In this document: in pieces, positions 12,278 through 23,474 of the stretch
Position numbering within the stretch: the first letter of the stretch is position 1
Layout: the number at the start of each line of letters is the position of its first letter
NCBI GenBank assembly: GCA_910890315.1
Contig: CAJVGD010000005.1
Span: 62,001-126,000, forward strand
Length of the DNA stretch: 64,000 nt
Source of the DNA: Serendipita indica DSM 11827
Lineage: Eukaryota; Basidiomycota; Agaricomycetes; Sebacinales; Serendipitaceae
Direction: 5' to 3'
Translations under genes and position numbers: made by a program
The notes under the pieces: model-generated
What the model saw: only the letters and a program-made list of their open reading frames with translations
Told to the model about the DNA's origin: nothing
The model's database searches: none

Positions 12278-12751
12278 GATTAGGGCCGAACGAATCGAGG
12301 AGCAAGGAACGACATGAGGTTGATAAACCAGGAAGATGAGTAGTATAAGGGTGCTTATATACGCATCTACGAATAGCGGAGCTGGTCGGAAGAGGACCGG
12401 TTTGACAGGCCATATGAAGCGATGTCACAACGTGTAATGAAGAGTCGCTCGGCTGTTGTCATTGAAGACGCACACGTGGGATATCCTGCGTGTTTTCAGG
12501 TACAACCTGTTACTGATATTCCGCACGCGGTGAAGGATACGCGCTCAAAGCAATGTCCGTCATGTTGTTATATAACGGTCCTGGGAGTTGTTGAGGAGGA
12601 TTTGGTTGCAAGTCGGCAAAAGTTGTGTCACCAGTATCGTGGGTGGACGTCAAGAGATGTAGCCACCTTGTTCCCACTTGGTCGAAATCTCCCTGGTTAT
12701 ATCGACACTACAGACTCACAACAAGTTTCATTTTGATATTCTCAATCTTCC
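12278..12751. other. spacer between divergent genes
   Basis: About 470 bases between the GMC remnant (-) and the large F-box gene (+). I see nothing specific in it. Confidence 0.45.
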
Positions 12752-14818
12752 ATGTCACGAGTTCAGACTACTAAACTTGAACCCGCCCACGACCGTGATA
12801 TGCCCATAAGCGACCTCAACGACGACGCCCTTCTCCATATACTCGAATTTATCGCTCAAGAAGATGAAAATGGCGCGTTTCTGATTATATCCGTCTGTAG
12901 TCGGTGGATGTCGCTTGCACTTGATACACCGTCCGTCTGGCGATACATCACTATCGCGGACCGTATCGAAGATTGGGACTCGCGACTCGCGATATCAACC
13001 ACACTCGCTCGCGAGATGCCACTGGTCGTCAAGGCTTTCTTTCCGGTTAACGCCGACAGGCTTTCACGACTGTTTGAGCAGCAAATACATCAACTCAAGG
13101 TTTATACGCTACCTATAATCGGATTTGATTTGAAATCCAGCTTTCTATCTCTTCAAAATGTTCTGCGCTTGCATCCACGAGACACCATCAGACGCGTGAC
13201 TTGGTATGGGGACAAAGAATACCCTCAGTTTGTACCTATACCACTTTTATATCCCATTCTTGAGCAGCATGTCAAAGAGAATCATATTCAGGCGTTCACA
13301 ACCGCGGTCGAGGAGTGTCCTTCCATCTTGCTCAGCCATTTCTCTGTCAATGAGAGTACTTCATCACGTCTTTCCGCTGAAGTTCTCATGAATTGCCTGC
13401 ACAGTATGGCACATTTGACGTCCCTTGCAATTGAAGATACACTAACCTGGTCAACTGCGCAGACCTCCCCTATTTGGACACTTCCTCTTCTTGAACAGCT
13501 TGACTACTCTTTTCCCCCGGATTCCACTATTCTTCAACCTCGGCTGCGCCTAAGGGTTCCGAGACTTTCAAGACTATGCCTTACTGGCGAGTACCGCCAT
13601 ATCCCATCTATACTATCGAACCTCACGGGCTTTCTGGAGCTTGAACTGCTCTCTCTCAAACTGTTCAGTATCTCCACGGCGTCGGTTCCAAAGGTGTACC
13701 GCGTACAGATTGGACCTATTTGGTCACTCATGATCGACATCACCGATATTACTCAAACGGAACGAGGTGATCTACATTATTTCACTTATCACGTCGCTGG
13801 GATGTTCCAGGAGGCTTGGGTGAACCGGTGGAAGGCGGTCATGCGATCCAGCGCGTTGAATTATTCGGATCCGATTCATATCCCATTGAACGAAGTATCC
13901 ATCATACATTCACCTCAAGACCATGAACGTCTCCTACCCTTGCCACCAAAAGCCGTTAGGGATCACATCCCGATCTCCAACTTCGTATCCGATGCATTGA
14001 CGATTACGGCAGACTCCGTGGTGGATGTGGAACTCCTACGGAGGCTACCTGTTGCAAGAAAATGCGTGATATCTTCGTCTAATCACGCCGAAGCGACAGT
14101 CGGAGATCAGTTTACAGAGCAATTCGCTTCTCATGTTCAGGACATTTATATCTCCCCTGCTATCCGGAGGAACCAGACGCTAGAGGGCGGGAGGCATATC
14201 CATTATCACACTTTTTCTTCTCTCGTCCGTCTTTCCGCACCCATAGATATTGTGTACGGGTTTTTCTTCCCGCACTACATGCCCGCGTTGGAAGAATTGA
14301 TCTTCCTTTCGCATTCATCCCAGACGTTGGCTACGAAAGACATCACCCTCGTTATGATTATTCGTTTATTTCTACGGGGACGCCGCGGGACTGACCTTGC
14401 TCGTCTCCATACTATCGGCTTCGACTGGTGGCCACGATGGGATATTATCAAGGCACTTATCAAGAGTTGGAATCGTCTCCCTAAGGAGACGACCAACGAA
14501 CGTTTATTTACTTTAAAGCTTCCTGGGAGACCACACCCTTGCGTCCTCGAGACCCTCGTAGACCTTCTTAACGGACTGCCACCAAGGTATCCACTCCCGG
14601 ACGTTGATGAAAGAGTGTTTGGAGAGAGAGAAGAAACGTACTGGTCGCATATCCGCAAAGGGTTTCACCCCTTTAGCACGGCTGATCCATCCAGCGATGC
14701 TCCTGCTTCCGCTCCATCATTTGCAGTGACAAAGGACACATTTGTCGGAGAATATGTGCGTGTTGTCGTATATCCAGGGTTTCTAGTACTGATGCCGATT
14801 ATAGGAGATGTAGGCTGA
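12752..14818 (+). CDS. F-box protein, 688 residues, single exon
   Basis: One uninterrupted frame. Residues about 17-65 form an F-box-like motif (ISDLNDDALLHILEFIAQED, VCSRWMSLALDTPSVWRYI). The rest is a long Leu-rich region with LRR-like spacing. Its C-terminal part shares HTIGFDWWPRWD and FTLKLPGRP with the other two F-box-type genes of the window (HTLGIDWFPEWE, TLKLPKRP), so the three are distant paralogues. It lacks the Cys-rich GWW tail but keeps a similar late FAVTKDTFVG motif. Likely SCF adaptor by family; substrate unknown. Looks intact. Confidence 0.8.
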   Translation: MSRVQTTKLEPAHDRDMPISDLNDDALLHILEFIAQEDENGAFLIISVCSRWMSLALDTPSVWRYITIADRIEDWDSRLAISTTLAREMPLVVKAFFPVNADRLSRLFEQQIHQLKVYTLPIIGFDLKSSFLSLQNVLRLHPRDTIRRVTWYGDKEYPQFVPIPLLYPILEQHVKENHIQAFTTAVEECPSILLSHFSVNESTSSRLSAEVLMNCLHSMAHLTSLAIEDTLTWSTAQTSPIWTLPLLEQLDYSFPPDSTILQPRLRLRVPRLSRLCLTGEYRHIPSILSNLTGFLELELLSLKLFSISTASVPKVYRVQIGPIWSLMIDITDITQTERGDLHYFTYHVAGMFQEAWVNRWKAVMRSSALNYSDPIHIPLNEVSIIHSPQDHERLLPLPPKAVRDHIPISNFVSDALTITADSVVDVELLRRLPVARKCVISSSNHAEATVGDQFTEQFASHVQDIYISPAIRRNQTLEGGRHIHYHTFSSLVRLSAPIDIVYGFFFPHYMPALEELIFLSHSSQTLATKDITLVMIIRLFLRGRRGTDLARLHTIGFDWWPRWDIIKALIKSWNRLPKETTNERLFTLKLPGRPHPCVLETLVDLLNGLPPRYPLPDVDERVFGEREETYWSHIRKGFHPFSTADPSSDAPASAPSFAVTKDTFVGEYVRVVVYPGFLVLMPIIGDVG

Positions 14819-15485
14819 AAAGGACATACGTAGTGCGAGGTTGATACTGTCTCCCCGTACTGGTACTATATCGATTTCATTCTCAATTGTATAGACGATA
14901 ACAAGGAACTGTACACAAGACAAAGAACTTTGCAGGGATATAATACATCGTGCTGAATGACCACGGCGGTACGATACCTACTACGTTGTGATGAAAAAGA
15001 GCTACCTAACTTTCTTGCGCCCCACTCGGCTACCTTGACAAACGGGCTCAATAGTTCCCTCCAAAGAGACAGTCTAAGTTGTGGGACCGGAAAGTGTCAA
15101 TCCGAACATGAATTCGAGAGAATGTGGCCAAGATGCTGCAGATATTAGACGGTAAGTACTTGGTGATTCGTATCCATGACGGTCTGAATGTTGAATGCCG
15201 TCAAGAACTACTTTGAGTCACGCGTTACACAATTCGACGTCACCTGACGTTGCGGGTCTTTACTACGCGTGGATAGAGTGGCTACCAAAGAGTGCGTACG
15301 TCATCGCCACTACCGCCCTGCGCCGCACGCACAAGTAGCGTTCAATAGACCTGAATAGACTCCAATAATAAACCCGACACCGACGAATGACCGGAGATGG
15401 CCTGCGTCATGAGAACGTGACTCGCAAGAGAGAGACATAAATACCACAACGCAACAAGGATTGATTGGGTAATTATTGGAACGAA
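14819..15485. other. spacer, nothing recognised
   Basis: About 670 bases between the F-box gene and the membrane protein, both on +. No coding character or repeat is visible. Confidence 0.45.
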
Positions 15486-16148
15486 ATGGCACCAAATTCT
15501 GCTGCGGGCGACCACGCACGAAAGAGGAACAGGACTTGGTTCACGTACGTCTATTCTCATCCATCTTACATCGCCCACTAAGAGTATTCTAGTCTCGCCT
15601 TTGGATGGCTCTTCCTCCTCGCCGTTCTCGAGCTCGGCTTTACCGTCGACACGTTCCAATACCTCCAGCGCAAACATCGATGGCAATCTAAAACTCAACG
15701 CCAGCGCATCTCTTTTCTATTGTTCTCCTCCATTCGCTCCGTCCTCCTCGCAGCCGTCTATCTAGGCTCGTACTGGGCCAACAAATGGTTCAAATCTCTC
15801 CATCACACCATCTTCCTCGTCCTCAACACCATCTTCTGGATCGTTGGTGGTGTTCTCGTCAAACAGACACTCGGTGTGATTGAGTGTGGAGGCGTGGGCA
15901 ATCCAAAGGACGGACTGAGCGAGTGTCACGAGTTGAAGATTATCGAGATTCTGGCGTGGATAATCGCCGCATCTAGTATTCTCATCACTATCCCCGTCGT
16001 CATGAGCGCCATGAAGCGTTCAAAGAGGAAAGCTGAAAAGGGCCAGACGGCTCCTCAGCGCAAGGGATGGTTAGGCAAGTTTGCGTTTAAGAAAGGTGGA
16101 CAGCAACATCATACAAACGAGAAACATACGGGTAATCAAGCTGTATAA
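15486..16148 (+). CDS. small four-helix membrane protein (MARVEL-like)
   Basis: Exons 15486-15544 and 15593-16148 give 204 residues. The first exon encodes a basic N-terminus (GDHARKRNRTW). Four hydrophobic helices follow: LAFGWLFLLAVLELGFTVDTF, LLFSSIRSVLLAAVYLGSY, IFLVLNTIFWIVGGVLV and IIEILAWIIAASSILITIPV. The basic, Lys-rich tail (KRSKRKAEKG...) is probably cytosolic. The topology and the C...C pair between helices 3 and 4 resemble fungal MARVEL-domain proteins, which organise plasma-membrane microdomains and vesicle traffic; the assignment is by topology only. Confidence 0.7.
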
Positions 16149-16758
16149 TTAGTTGTAATCTGATGATACCTTGGCCATTTGTTTGTTTGTTTGGCATTTC
16201 AAACCTTGGACCCGACCACGACCGCGACCGCGACTGACACAGTGAAAGAGGTTAAGACGGGCTGCCTCTGAGGAGTAGATCTTCTCTGATACACGCTCCG
16301 CGCCTCTCGGTCTCTTCCGTCGTAGTCATTGCGTCTGCCGGATGGTAGCCTTGCCATCCGTGCGCTTGCATCGCTGGAGAAGAGCTGTAATGACTCTTAC
16401 TCTCCCTCGTGTCGTTGTCTCTTTGGAGTCACGGTGTTTCACCTTGGCACTCCCACTGCCAATGCTCGAACAACCACGTTTATGAGCGTAGTGCGTTATC
16501 CGAAATCGACTATATAGAGACAACGAGGCTCTTTATAAAATGTTGTGTTGCTACAAACTGCATACATGGCGAAGATTTTATCTTTGCCTGTTAAATCGTC
16601 TTTCTGTGTTCCTATCCGCCACAACATGGCCTGCGATATTCCAGCGACCTTGTGATCTCTTCTGCTTCGTACTGCAGAGTCATAGGAGTAATCAGAGAGT
16701 CGTCGGTTGAACCTTCGTATACTTCCTGTGGGGATTGATGAATATACGTTCGAATGTT
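16149..16758. other. spacer, nothing recognised
   Basis: About 610 bases without a supported gene. Short open frames exist on both strands but lack coding character. Confidence 0.4.
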
Positions 16759-17965
16759 CTAGAGTTCATGATTTGCTTGTTGCCTCCCGGAAAAGAGCCG
16801 CTTCTGTTCCTCTGAGAGTATGAGGGTGATAAGGCCGTATTGAATAGCCACAGCGAAATCTTGGTCAACAAGATCGATTGCGCTTTGGGCGTTCAGGTCG
16901 TGAACAAGGTTCATAGTAAAGCGTATGGCGGTAAATGTTTCAAAGCCACGGCGCAAATTCTTGATGTACGATATCTCGCGTAGGGTCTTGACAGAGTATT
17001 GTAAAAAGTCTGTCCCGTGCACCGCACCGATCGAATTCCCTGAGCTGGAACGCAGGCGTCTCCCAGACTTCGCCGTTATGGGCAGCGCAAATTCTCCGCT
17101 GGTCAAATGAAAACGAAGTCCGGTGACAAAGTTGACGAAACGACCAGTCATAGTTGTGAAAGGGGAAAGTCTCTAAATTCTACCAGCCTGTACGCAGGAA
17201 TTGGCTGCGTCGTAGGGAGACTAACAAGCACCGAACAACGTCCGTCTCCAGTCGGTCGAAGGGTCAGTGGGGGATGTTCCGGGCCGACGTTATGAATCTA
17301 TGGATATTATGGTCCCCCCTCAAATGTCCTCTCCGTTGCCTCCGCCAGTGGGACCCCTCTGCGGATTTGTTCCATGAATCTCGTCGAAAAATCCTGCCAG
17401 CAGATCGAGTTGCGGGCTGCGCGCAGGTATTCCACGAGCTTAGAGTTGGATGTATCCTGAGAGAGCTAGTGCAAGGATTGGTCCACAATGAACTTCATGT
17501 TTGCGTTGGACGGGGCTGTGTTGGTCGAGGTGGCCAGTGAATCGATAAGCCCACAGAAAATGTATGCATGAGTCAGCATCAAAAAGGTTGAGAGTCGCCT
17601 GGCATTCATAGTGACAATCACGAAGGGCCGCCCCCCCACGCCTGCAGTGTAGAGCGTATTGCGCCTAGACAATGAAGACGAAGTCTCAGATGGAGCGGGA
17701 CACTCGCACCGAACCTTCGTCCAAGCTGTAAAATAGAACTCGGGACTGTGCAACGCCACGCGCAACGAGGCACATGACACCATCGAAGTCTCCCTCCAAT
17801 GCAGTTCCTCCTTAAAAATGTGACCTTCAGCGCGGCAGTGTGCCTGGCAAGCCTCCCTTCCAGCCACCCGCTCCACAACGCATGGAGATCGAGCAACCCC
17901 ACAGGCGACAAGATTTTCAAGCTCTGAGATGCATAATTAGCCTCTCCAAATGAATTAAAATTCAT
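16759..17965 (-). CDS. hypothetical protein, exon structure unclear
   Basis: Two blocks on the minus strand look coding but match no family I recognise. The upstream block (about 17876-17480) contains FTAWTKVRCECPAPSETSSS and MNARRLSTFLMLTHAYIFCG, the latter like a signal peptide or membrane anchor; it continues after a stop into KLVEYLRAARNSICWQDFST and RRGVPLAEATERTFEGG. The downstream block (17151-16759) is a 130-residue open frame ending SEEQKRLFSGRQQ. A splice that removes the stop near 17478 would need an intron of only about 30 nt, shorter than the window's usual 44 nt minimum, so this may be a decayed gene. Confidence 0.3.
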
Positions 17966-18217
17966 TTAATTATCTTCATCTTCCTCTTTTTCTCGCAATT
18001 GCCAATGCTGGATGGCTGTAGCCCGATGAACAATCTTTGCACACTCGGGCGACCGCAACAGACTCGGTAGTTTGAGAAAAAGACTTTGGGAGTTTAATTT
18101 CCTTATCTGTGAATTTATTACCAGTTTTGTGAGGTCCCGTCTCCGTTTGAACCATTCTGGCATGTGCCAAGTCCGATCATTGACCTTTGGGCCGACAGCT
18201 CGGACAATAATGCGTCC

Positions 18218-18400
18218 TGTGTTGGCAGATTTGTGCAAGTTTGTGCCAATATGTGCCAATTCGTGCCAATTCGTGCCAATTCGTGACACAATGTGCAAAT
18301 TTGTGACAATTCGTGACAATTTGTGCCAATTTGTGACACTTGCCGTGCCGATTAGTGACACTTGCCGTGCCAATTCGTGCCAATCTGTGCCGATTAGTGT
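18218..18400 (+). repeat. tandem repeat with about 10-bp period (GTGCCAATTC type)
   Basis: Successive units such as GTGCCAATTC, GTGACAATTC and GTGCCAATTT follow one another about every 10 bases from 18218 to about 18400, with interruptions (GTGACACTTGCC). Because the unit carries few stops on either strand it produces long shadow frames. The position just upstream of the integrase-core element suggests subterminal repeats of a mobile element, but that is inference. Confidence 0.7.
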
Positions 18401-18499
18401 CGATGATCGTGAAAAATTGTGCAGAACTGTGCCAGGCCGCGTGCAAGGTGGAGTGACCGAGTAATTATTATTCATTATTGGGAGCATTATATCTGTCAC

Positions 18500-18655
18500 A
18501 CAGGCCATCGCATCCTCATCGTGCAAGTCTGTGACAGATTGTGCCGGGGGATGTGGAAGATCGTGCCAATTGTTGTGAAAGATCGTGCCAATTGTCGTGC
18601 CAGATCGTGCCCAGTGTCGTGACGAATCGTGCCTGGTGTTGTGATAGGTGGAGTG
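18500..18655 (+). repeat. tandem repeat with about 21-bp period (GATCGTGCCA type)
   Basis: A second repeat block, related to the preceding one by the GTGCCA core: GATCGTGCCAATTGTTGTGA, GATCGTGCCAATTGTCGTGC, GATCGTGCCCAGTGTCGTGA and GAATCGTGCCTGGTGTTGTG follow one another about every 20-22 bases. It ends about 90 bases before the first open frame of the integrase-core element. Confidence 0.65.
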
Positions 18656-18743
18656 CCACACTTTAAATAGCATTTTGAGGCCGCCATATTACCAAATCAA
18701 GTTTACTGACGATATTTGCTCGTGTTTTTTGGACCTCATCACG

Positions 18744-20240
18744 ATGGTCGAGCCCGGAGGACAAGCTAGAGCTGAGGCTCTCATGGCGGCCTATATTGAC
18801 CTGTGCAACCAGATCAGAGTCGCATACCTCACTCAGCAGCAAGATATCATGGTGTTACGTGCCCGCGAGGCATCTACCCTACGACTGCAACAGGCAGTCA
18901 ATCAGGCAAGTAAAATGCGGAATAGTTGGAGGAATCTCATTCAAAATAGCATCGTCAATTCATACATCAAGACGACCTTGATTATCTTCTCGAGAACCTC
19001 GATTATCTTCTGCGCAGTCTCCACACGAAAATCGCCACAATTGTAGATCAGCCCGACATTGCACCAGCTCGGGTTTTGACCCATATTGCTGGTACAGGCC
19101 AGCGAGGTCGGCCAAGGATTGAGATTCAATGCGAATTCCTTGTCGCCGCAACTGAGCTTCGACGTCCTGCTGACATAGCTCCAGTTGTCAATGTCTCTAC
19201 ACGTACAGTCCGTAGGCGTCAACTAGAGGCAGGGGTGAGACAACCAGGTCTACCTGTCTCTATTCAACGCGCTGATGACACTGGCCAGCGTGTAACTATG
19301 TATCCAGGGCACCGCTCACAAAGTCAACTGGAGTTGACAGACCAAAACTTGGATGAACTCATGCGAGAGGGCCTCACACTCTTTCCTGCCTTCGGTCAGC
19401 AAATGCAGGATGGCTTCCTACGATCAAGGGGATTCAGAGTTCCACGTGAGCGCATACGATCTGCATTTCTCCGTGTCAATGGTGCCCCGGCTGAATTTGG
19501 TCGCCGTCGGATTGAGCGACGAAAGTACAATGTTGCCGGTCCCAACTCACTCTGGCATCATGATGGCCATCACAGTATGTTACCTATTATTCCTTGACAA
19601 TCTAATGATATACACACATGTATAGAACTCATCAGATACAAGTTTATCACACACGCTTTTGTGGATGGCTACTCTCGCATGGTCGTTGGGATCCACGTCG
19701 TCACAGATAATCATGCTACAACTGTTCTCAGCCTCTTTGAATCTGTGGTAGACTGCTTTGGTCGCCCTAGGCGCGTCAGAGGTGACTATGGGATCGAGAA
19801 TGTCGAAGTCGCTCGTAACCAAGAGGCGGCCAGGATGAGGCTTGTCAGTGGTAGACGCGGACGGCCATCACCTGCAGACTTGTTTCTGTTTGGAATGATT
19901 GAGCATGGGACCCGTGGTCTGAACGAGGATCATCGCAATCTGGAGGAGGAGCATCACAATCTTGATGAGGACTATCTGGAGAATCCTGCAGAGTATGGAG
20001 TTGACTGGGACGATCTAGAGGGTATTTATGCTCGGCATAGACTTCAAGGAGACGAAGAGATTCGTCTTGAAGGGAGCTTTGAAGAGGTTCAAGTGCCGGC
20101 CAACGTCTTCCTTCGTGCTCCCCCACCTCGATTTGCTCGTGTGATTGTTGAGCCCCACAAGAGGCTCCTCTTAGAACAGAGCAGATTCAGGAGCTAGACG
20201 CATATCTTAACCGCCATTGGAACTACAATGATCGTCAATG
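18744..20240 (+). mobile_element. integrase-core (rve) element, broken
   Basis: The coding part belongs to the integrase-core protein family that is widespread in Agaricomycete genomes. Visible parts: a helical N-terminal region, a helix-turn-helix-like segment after GRPRIEI, the motif GPNSLWHHDGHH with the first acidic residue, then after a normal GT-AG intron (about 19576-19625) FVDGYSRMVVGIHVVTDNHA and RVRGDYGIENVEVAR with the second acidic residue, and a tail LFLFGMIEHGTRGLNED. The element looks broken, with roughly two or three breaks, and appears shorter than whole relatives. Its transposon superfamily cannot be settled here and no terminal repeats or target duplications were confirmed. 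Age: old enough to have decayed but still easy to read. Confidence 0.6.
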
Positions 20241-21062
20241 AATAACCAGCGACAGAAATGGATTCTATCCCTGCGCTTTGCAAATCTTGCTGGTGTCAAC
20301 TAACCTACTCGAAGATTACTCTTGTGGCTAATTCATCGAGTAGTGCTATAGCATGTACAGTATGCTCTGAATCGCAGTTCAAAATCTTCTAATGACAAGT
20401 AAACAAAGTTCACATATCGATATTATTTACGTGCTCGTGCCTGTCCACAATGTTGCCAATGTTGTCGCGTTGCCGAAGCGGCGTAGGGAGCGACCCTTGT
20501 GGCCTCACTGAGCAAGCGCTAGGTGTTTGGTAGACCGGCAGCTTGATCCAAGTCGTCTTCATCTCACTCTTCCTTGATTTCTCTTACTATCATGCTTGGG
20601 AGTGCTTGTTCAATTTGAGCCTTGACTTCGGCAGACATTTATGCATGTTCAAGCTCCATATCTTTCATGCTATCAAACCTGACAATGGCACCGCAGTGAG
20701 CAGATCCTGTCTTGTAGCCTTCTAGAACCCATGTCAGCATGGGCAATTGTTGTTGAACAAGATGCCTACAGGCTGGGAGCTCGCCATTTTTCGAGCGGTA
20801 AGTGTGATAAGACTAGTGAGGTTAACTCTCCCATTACTCCTTGGTGATCCTGGTACGCAAAGTCAATGTCTTCGCATCATCAATAGAGAAACGGTGTCAC
20901 TAGGAGAAGGATATGACTAGGTTCAACATTGATGCACCACTCGCTGCCACTTTGAGGAACATGGGACAATATGAAGGAAAGCTTTATGCATTCATATGAG
21001 CTAGCTACTGGAAACTGGAATGAGAGAGCGACGAGGTCAGAGATATAAGTAGAATCAGAGAA
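20241..21062. other. spacer, nothing recognised
   Basis: About 820 bases following the integrase-core element. It may include the element's 3' end, but I found no inverted copy of the upstream GTGCCAATT repeats to mark it. Confidence 0.4.
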
Positions 21063-22183
21063 TCAGACGCGACCATCCGAAGTTAACCAGGAGTAGTCAC
21101 CGGTAGAAAGCTTTTTCCATTGCAGTTTAGACACCTTGTAAATGTCTCGCCCAGGATCGGAGATGAGAGGCAGGACCAAAACAGTTCGATTGGCCAAAAA
21201 ACGATTTGATCCATAGACATGCTCGGGTGAGACCCGCAAATCATCATCCTTCTCAGCTGGCAGTGAGAGACCTCCGTTGATGAGCATGCGAAGCAGATCG
21301 ATTGCTGCTGAACGTGGGACATCCTGAATTCCATTTGCTAAGTCTTCATCATGTTTCCTGGTAAGTTCAGCCAAACTGGATTCCGCTTGAGGACCCCAAA
21401 TGCTGCGGATATTCTTTATTGTGCCAGCAGCAAAGGGGAGGTGATATGATGTACGAAGCCAGGTGAATATATCATTCCGATCAATGGGACAGTCGCTCCG
21501 TCAGAGGTAGAGTGCGTGATTTTTGTTGAACTGCCCAGCAATGTTGAAGTAATCCGGTCAACCAATTGGACTATAAGTCGCTGAATATAGAAGGATGATG
21601 GGCGCGATAGCCGTGCAAGTGCTTGGATATTGAGGGCATCTACACCCACGATCTGTTCAAGTATTGCAATCTTAGGTGCCGTCAGCATCTGTGGACCACC
21701 TGACGGTGGCACAGATGCATCGTGAAGAACTAGAGCTACATCAACTATTGAGCATGTTTCAATGCATATACTAAACACTTGCCGTCATTTGACATCGTTG
21801 GGTGGACCACAGATAAGGAATTCGATTCCATAGCTTCGGCATAAGCCAAGTCTGTTGCCTCTGAATGACAATGTGAGCATGAGATGACAAGGCTCAGAAC
21901 TCACCTTGACGGTCAACTGAAGATTCAGCTCCAGAAGTCCAAACAAGGTCGATACTGTTGGGAGTGGATGTCCCTCAGCATGATGTGTACGAAAGAGACG
22001 GGAGATCTGAAAAAAGGGCTCTAATGACTCTTCGGGAGATCCTGGAGCACCTATGGCTACCTCCCAGATGTCTGGGGCCTCGAGTAGTGCAGTAGGATGT
22101 CGCTGAGGTTGCATTAATGTTGCCTCCGACACTCGCATTTGCGTATCATTCTCCGGGTTACTCTGCGCGGCACCTAGTGACAT
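21063..22183 (-). CDS. hypothetical multi-exon protein
   Basis: Three open blocks on the minus strand probably belong to one gene. The first (from 22183) starts MSLGAAQSNPENDTQ and runs to NLQLTVK; a clear 46-nt intron (GTGAGT...CATTCAG, about 21903-21858) leads to RQQTWLMPKLWNRIPYLW. A second block near 21690-21416 reads LTAPKIAILEQIVGVDALN and DGATVPLIGMIYSPGFVHH; a third at 21374-21063 reads SAAIDLLRMLINGGLSLP. I do not recognise the family. It lies tail-to-tail with the integrase-core element and could be a passenger or second gene of it, but that is a guess. Confidence 0.4.
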
Positions 22184-22357
22184 GAATCAAGATTTCCATG
22201 GGCCATTGCAGGGCTGACGTCTTGCTGGGGCTCCAAAAAAATGTGGATCCATACTGGTGAACGATCTGGTTATTGAATTAGAAAGTCGTAGGGTTGATAA
22301 AATCAGTTATAGAAGAAGCCTTTCCAAGCGGTTGAGTCCATGTCGGAAAACAGGCCC

Positions 22358-22514
22358 AAGGCTTGCGAGGTCTGGCAAGCCCCGACAATGTACCTCACAA
22401 GCCTTGTGAAGGTGCCCTACCTCGCAAGGCGGCAGTCGATTGCGAACCGGCTTGTGGCCCCTCCTGCGAGCTAGCTTGCAAGGCAGCTCACAAGGCAGAG
22501 CACCTTCACAAGGC
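22358..22514. repeat. cluster of foldback (inverted) repeats
   Basis: GCCTTGTGAAGGTGC at 22401-22415 has a perfect inverted copy at 22500-22514 (GCACCTTCACAAGGC). CTTGCGAGGT at 22362-22371 has a perfect inverted copy at 22419-22428. A local palindrome TCACAAGCCTTGTGA overlaps the first arm. Several other CTTGCAAGG/CTCACAAGG variants lie between. The region could fold into nested hairpins, as MITE-like elements or subterminal repeats do. Confidence 0.65.
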
Positions 22515-22762
22515 AATCAACCGCGCAACCGCTAGCTCGATTATCCGTAGCGTTTATAATGCAAAATACACTCGAATTCAATCTTTTATCATATGAGAGC
22601 ACATACAAGCGGTTCAAGCGTCCAAAGCGCGATTCGAAGCGGCATACGCGGCGACCAAGAAACTGGTGATACAGAACATGGATAGGAGTAGAGCGCGTTT
22701 GCTATCACCGGATGAGCTCGCGTCTCAAGTCCGAAGAGGATCTGGTACGTACGATTGCGCCT

Positions 22763-23400
22763 TTACGCATCTGGCATATTGAAATTGGGAGTCGTACCCT
22801 TTGCTACCATCTCGGACGCATTCACGCGGTGCTGGAGGAGCTGAATCTGTTCTTTCAAGAGTTCCATTTCATCCTTCTTCTTGTTCTTCTTCCCCTTTTT
22901 TGCAGCCGTTGTTGCCTTGGGAGCTGAGGCGGTGGCTTGCTGGATCGTCTTCCGCTTCTTGCGTGATTTATCTTGCTCAAAATCTTCGTCACCATCTTCT
23001 TCTGTGTAATCAATATTGCCAGATGCGCCGGAACGCCTTGTACTGCAAAAGAGATTAGATCGTTTAGCGACAAGCAACTCGGCAAAACGTGCCTGCGTGT
23101 GTTGTTGATTATGGGTGTGGGTGGGACGTTGTTTGGATGCTGTGAGGGCCCCGCAGGTGGAAAGTGTTCAGACGAGAACCCTGCTGAAGAAGGGGTGCTG
23201 ATCAACGGTGTTGATGCGGTAGAGGCGGAGCTGGTCAGGTGTGGCGTTGGGAGGGGAGGCAGATCAGCATGAGATGCCGTATCGATGGTAAGAGGTGGGC
23301 GAGGGCGTGAAACCGGCACCCTGGAGTGATTTTGGTCAGTACCGAAAGGTGGACAAGAGCTAGAGGAATTTGGTATGCTTGCCGTCGAATGCTCGAGCAA
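22763..23400 (-). CDS. hypothetical Ser/Pro-rich, Lys-rich protein
   Basis: The upstream part (23400-about 23087) is rich in Ser, Pro and Thr (for example PPLPTPHLTSSASTAS). A probable 46-nt intron (GTTTTGCC...TTTTGCAG, about 23088-23043) leads to an acidic then basic part: DYTEEDGDEDFEQDKSRKKR and AKKGKKNKKKDEMELLKEQ, then a short heptad-like segment that could be a coiled coil. The reading phase across this intron is not certain. The composition suggests a nuclear protein. No family recognised; it may be a remnant. Confidence 0.35.
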
Positions 23401-23474
23401 TGGTACGCTGTGTACGGTGACTTAATGGCAAGTCTATTTCCCTTTGCCATTGCATGAACCTAACGAGATAAGTA

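Noticed and set aside
18218-18655. CRISPR-like array
   Set aside because: Units are about 10 or 21 bases, directly adjoining, with no unique spacers; the genome is eukaryotic.
17966-18673. 235-residue open frame on the minus strand
   Set aside because: It is created by the GTGCCAATT-type repeats, which carry few stops; the product is a repeat of IGTNWHEL-like words without domain character.
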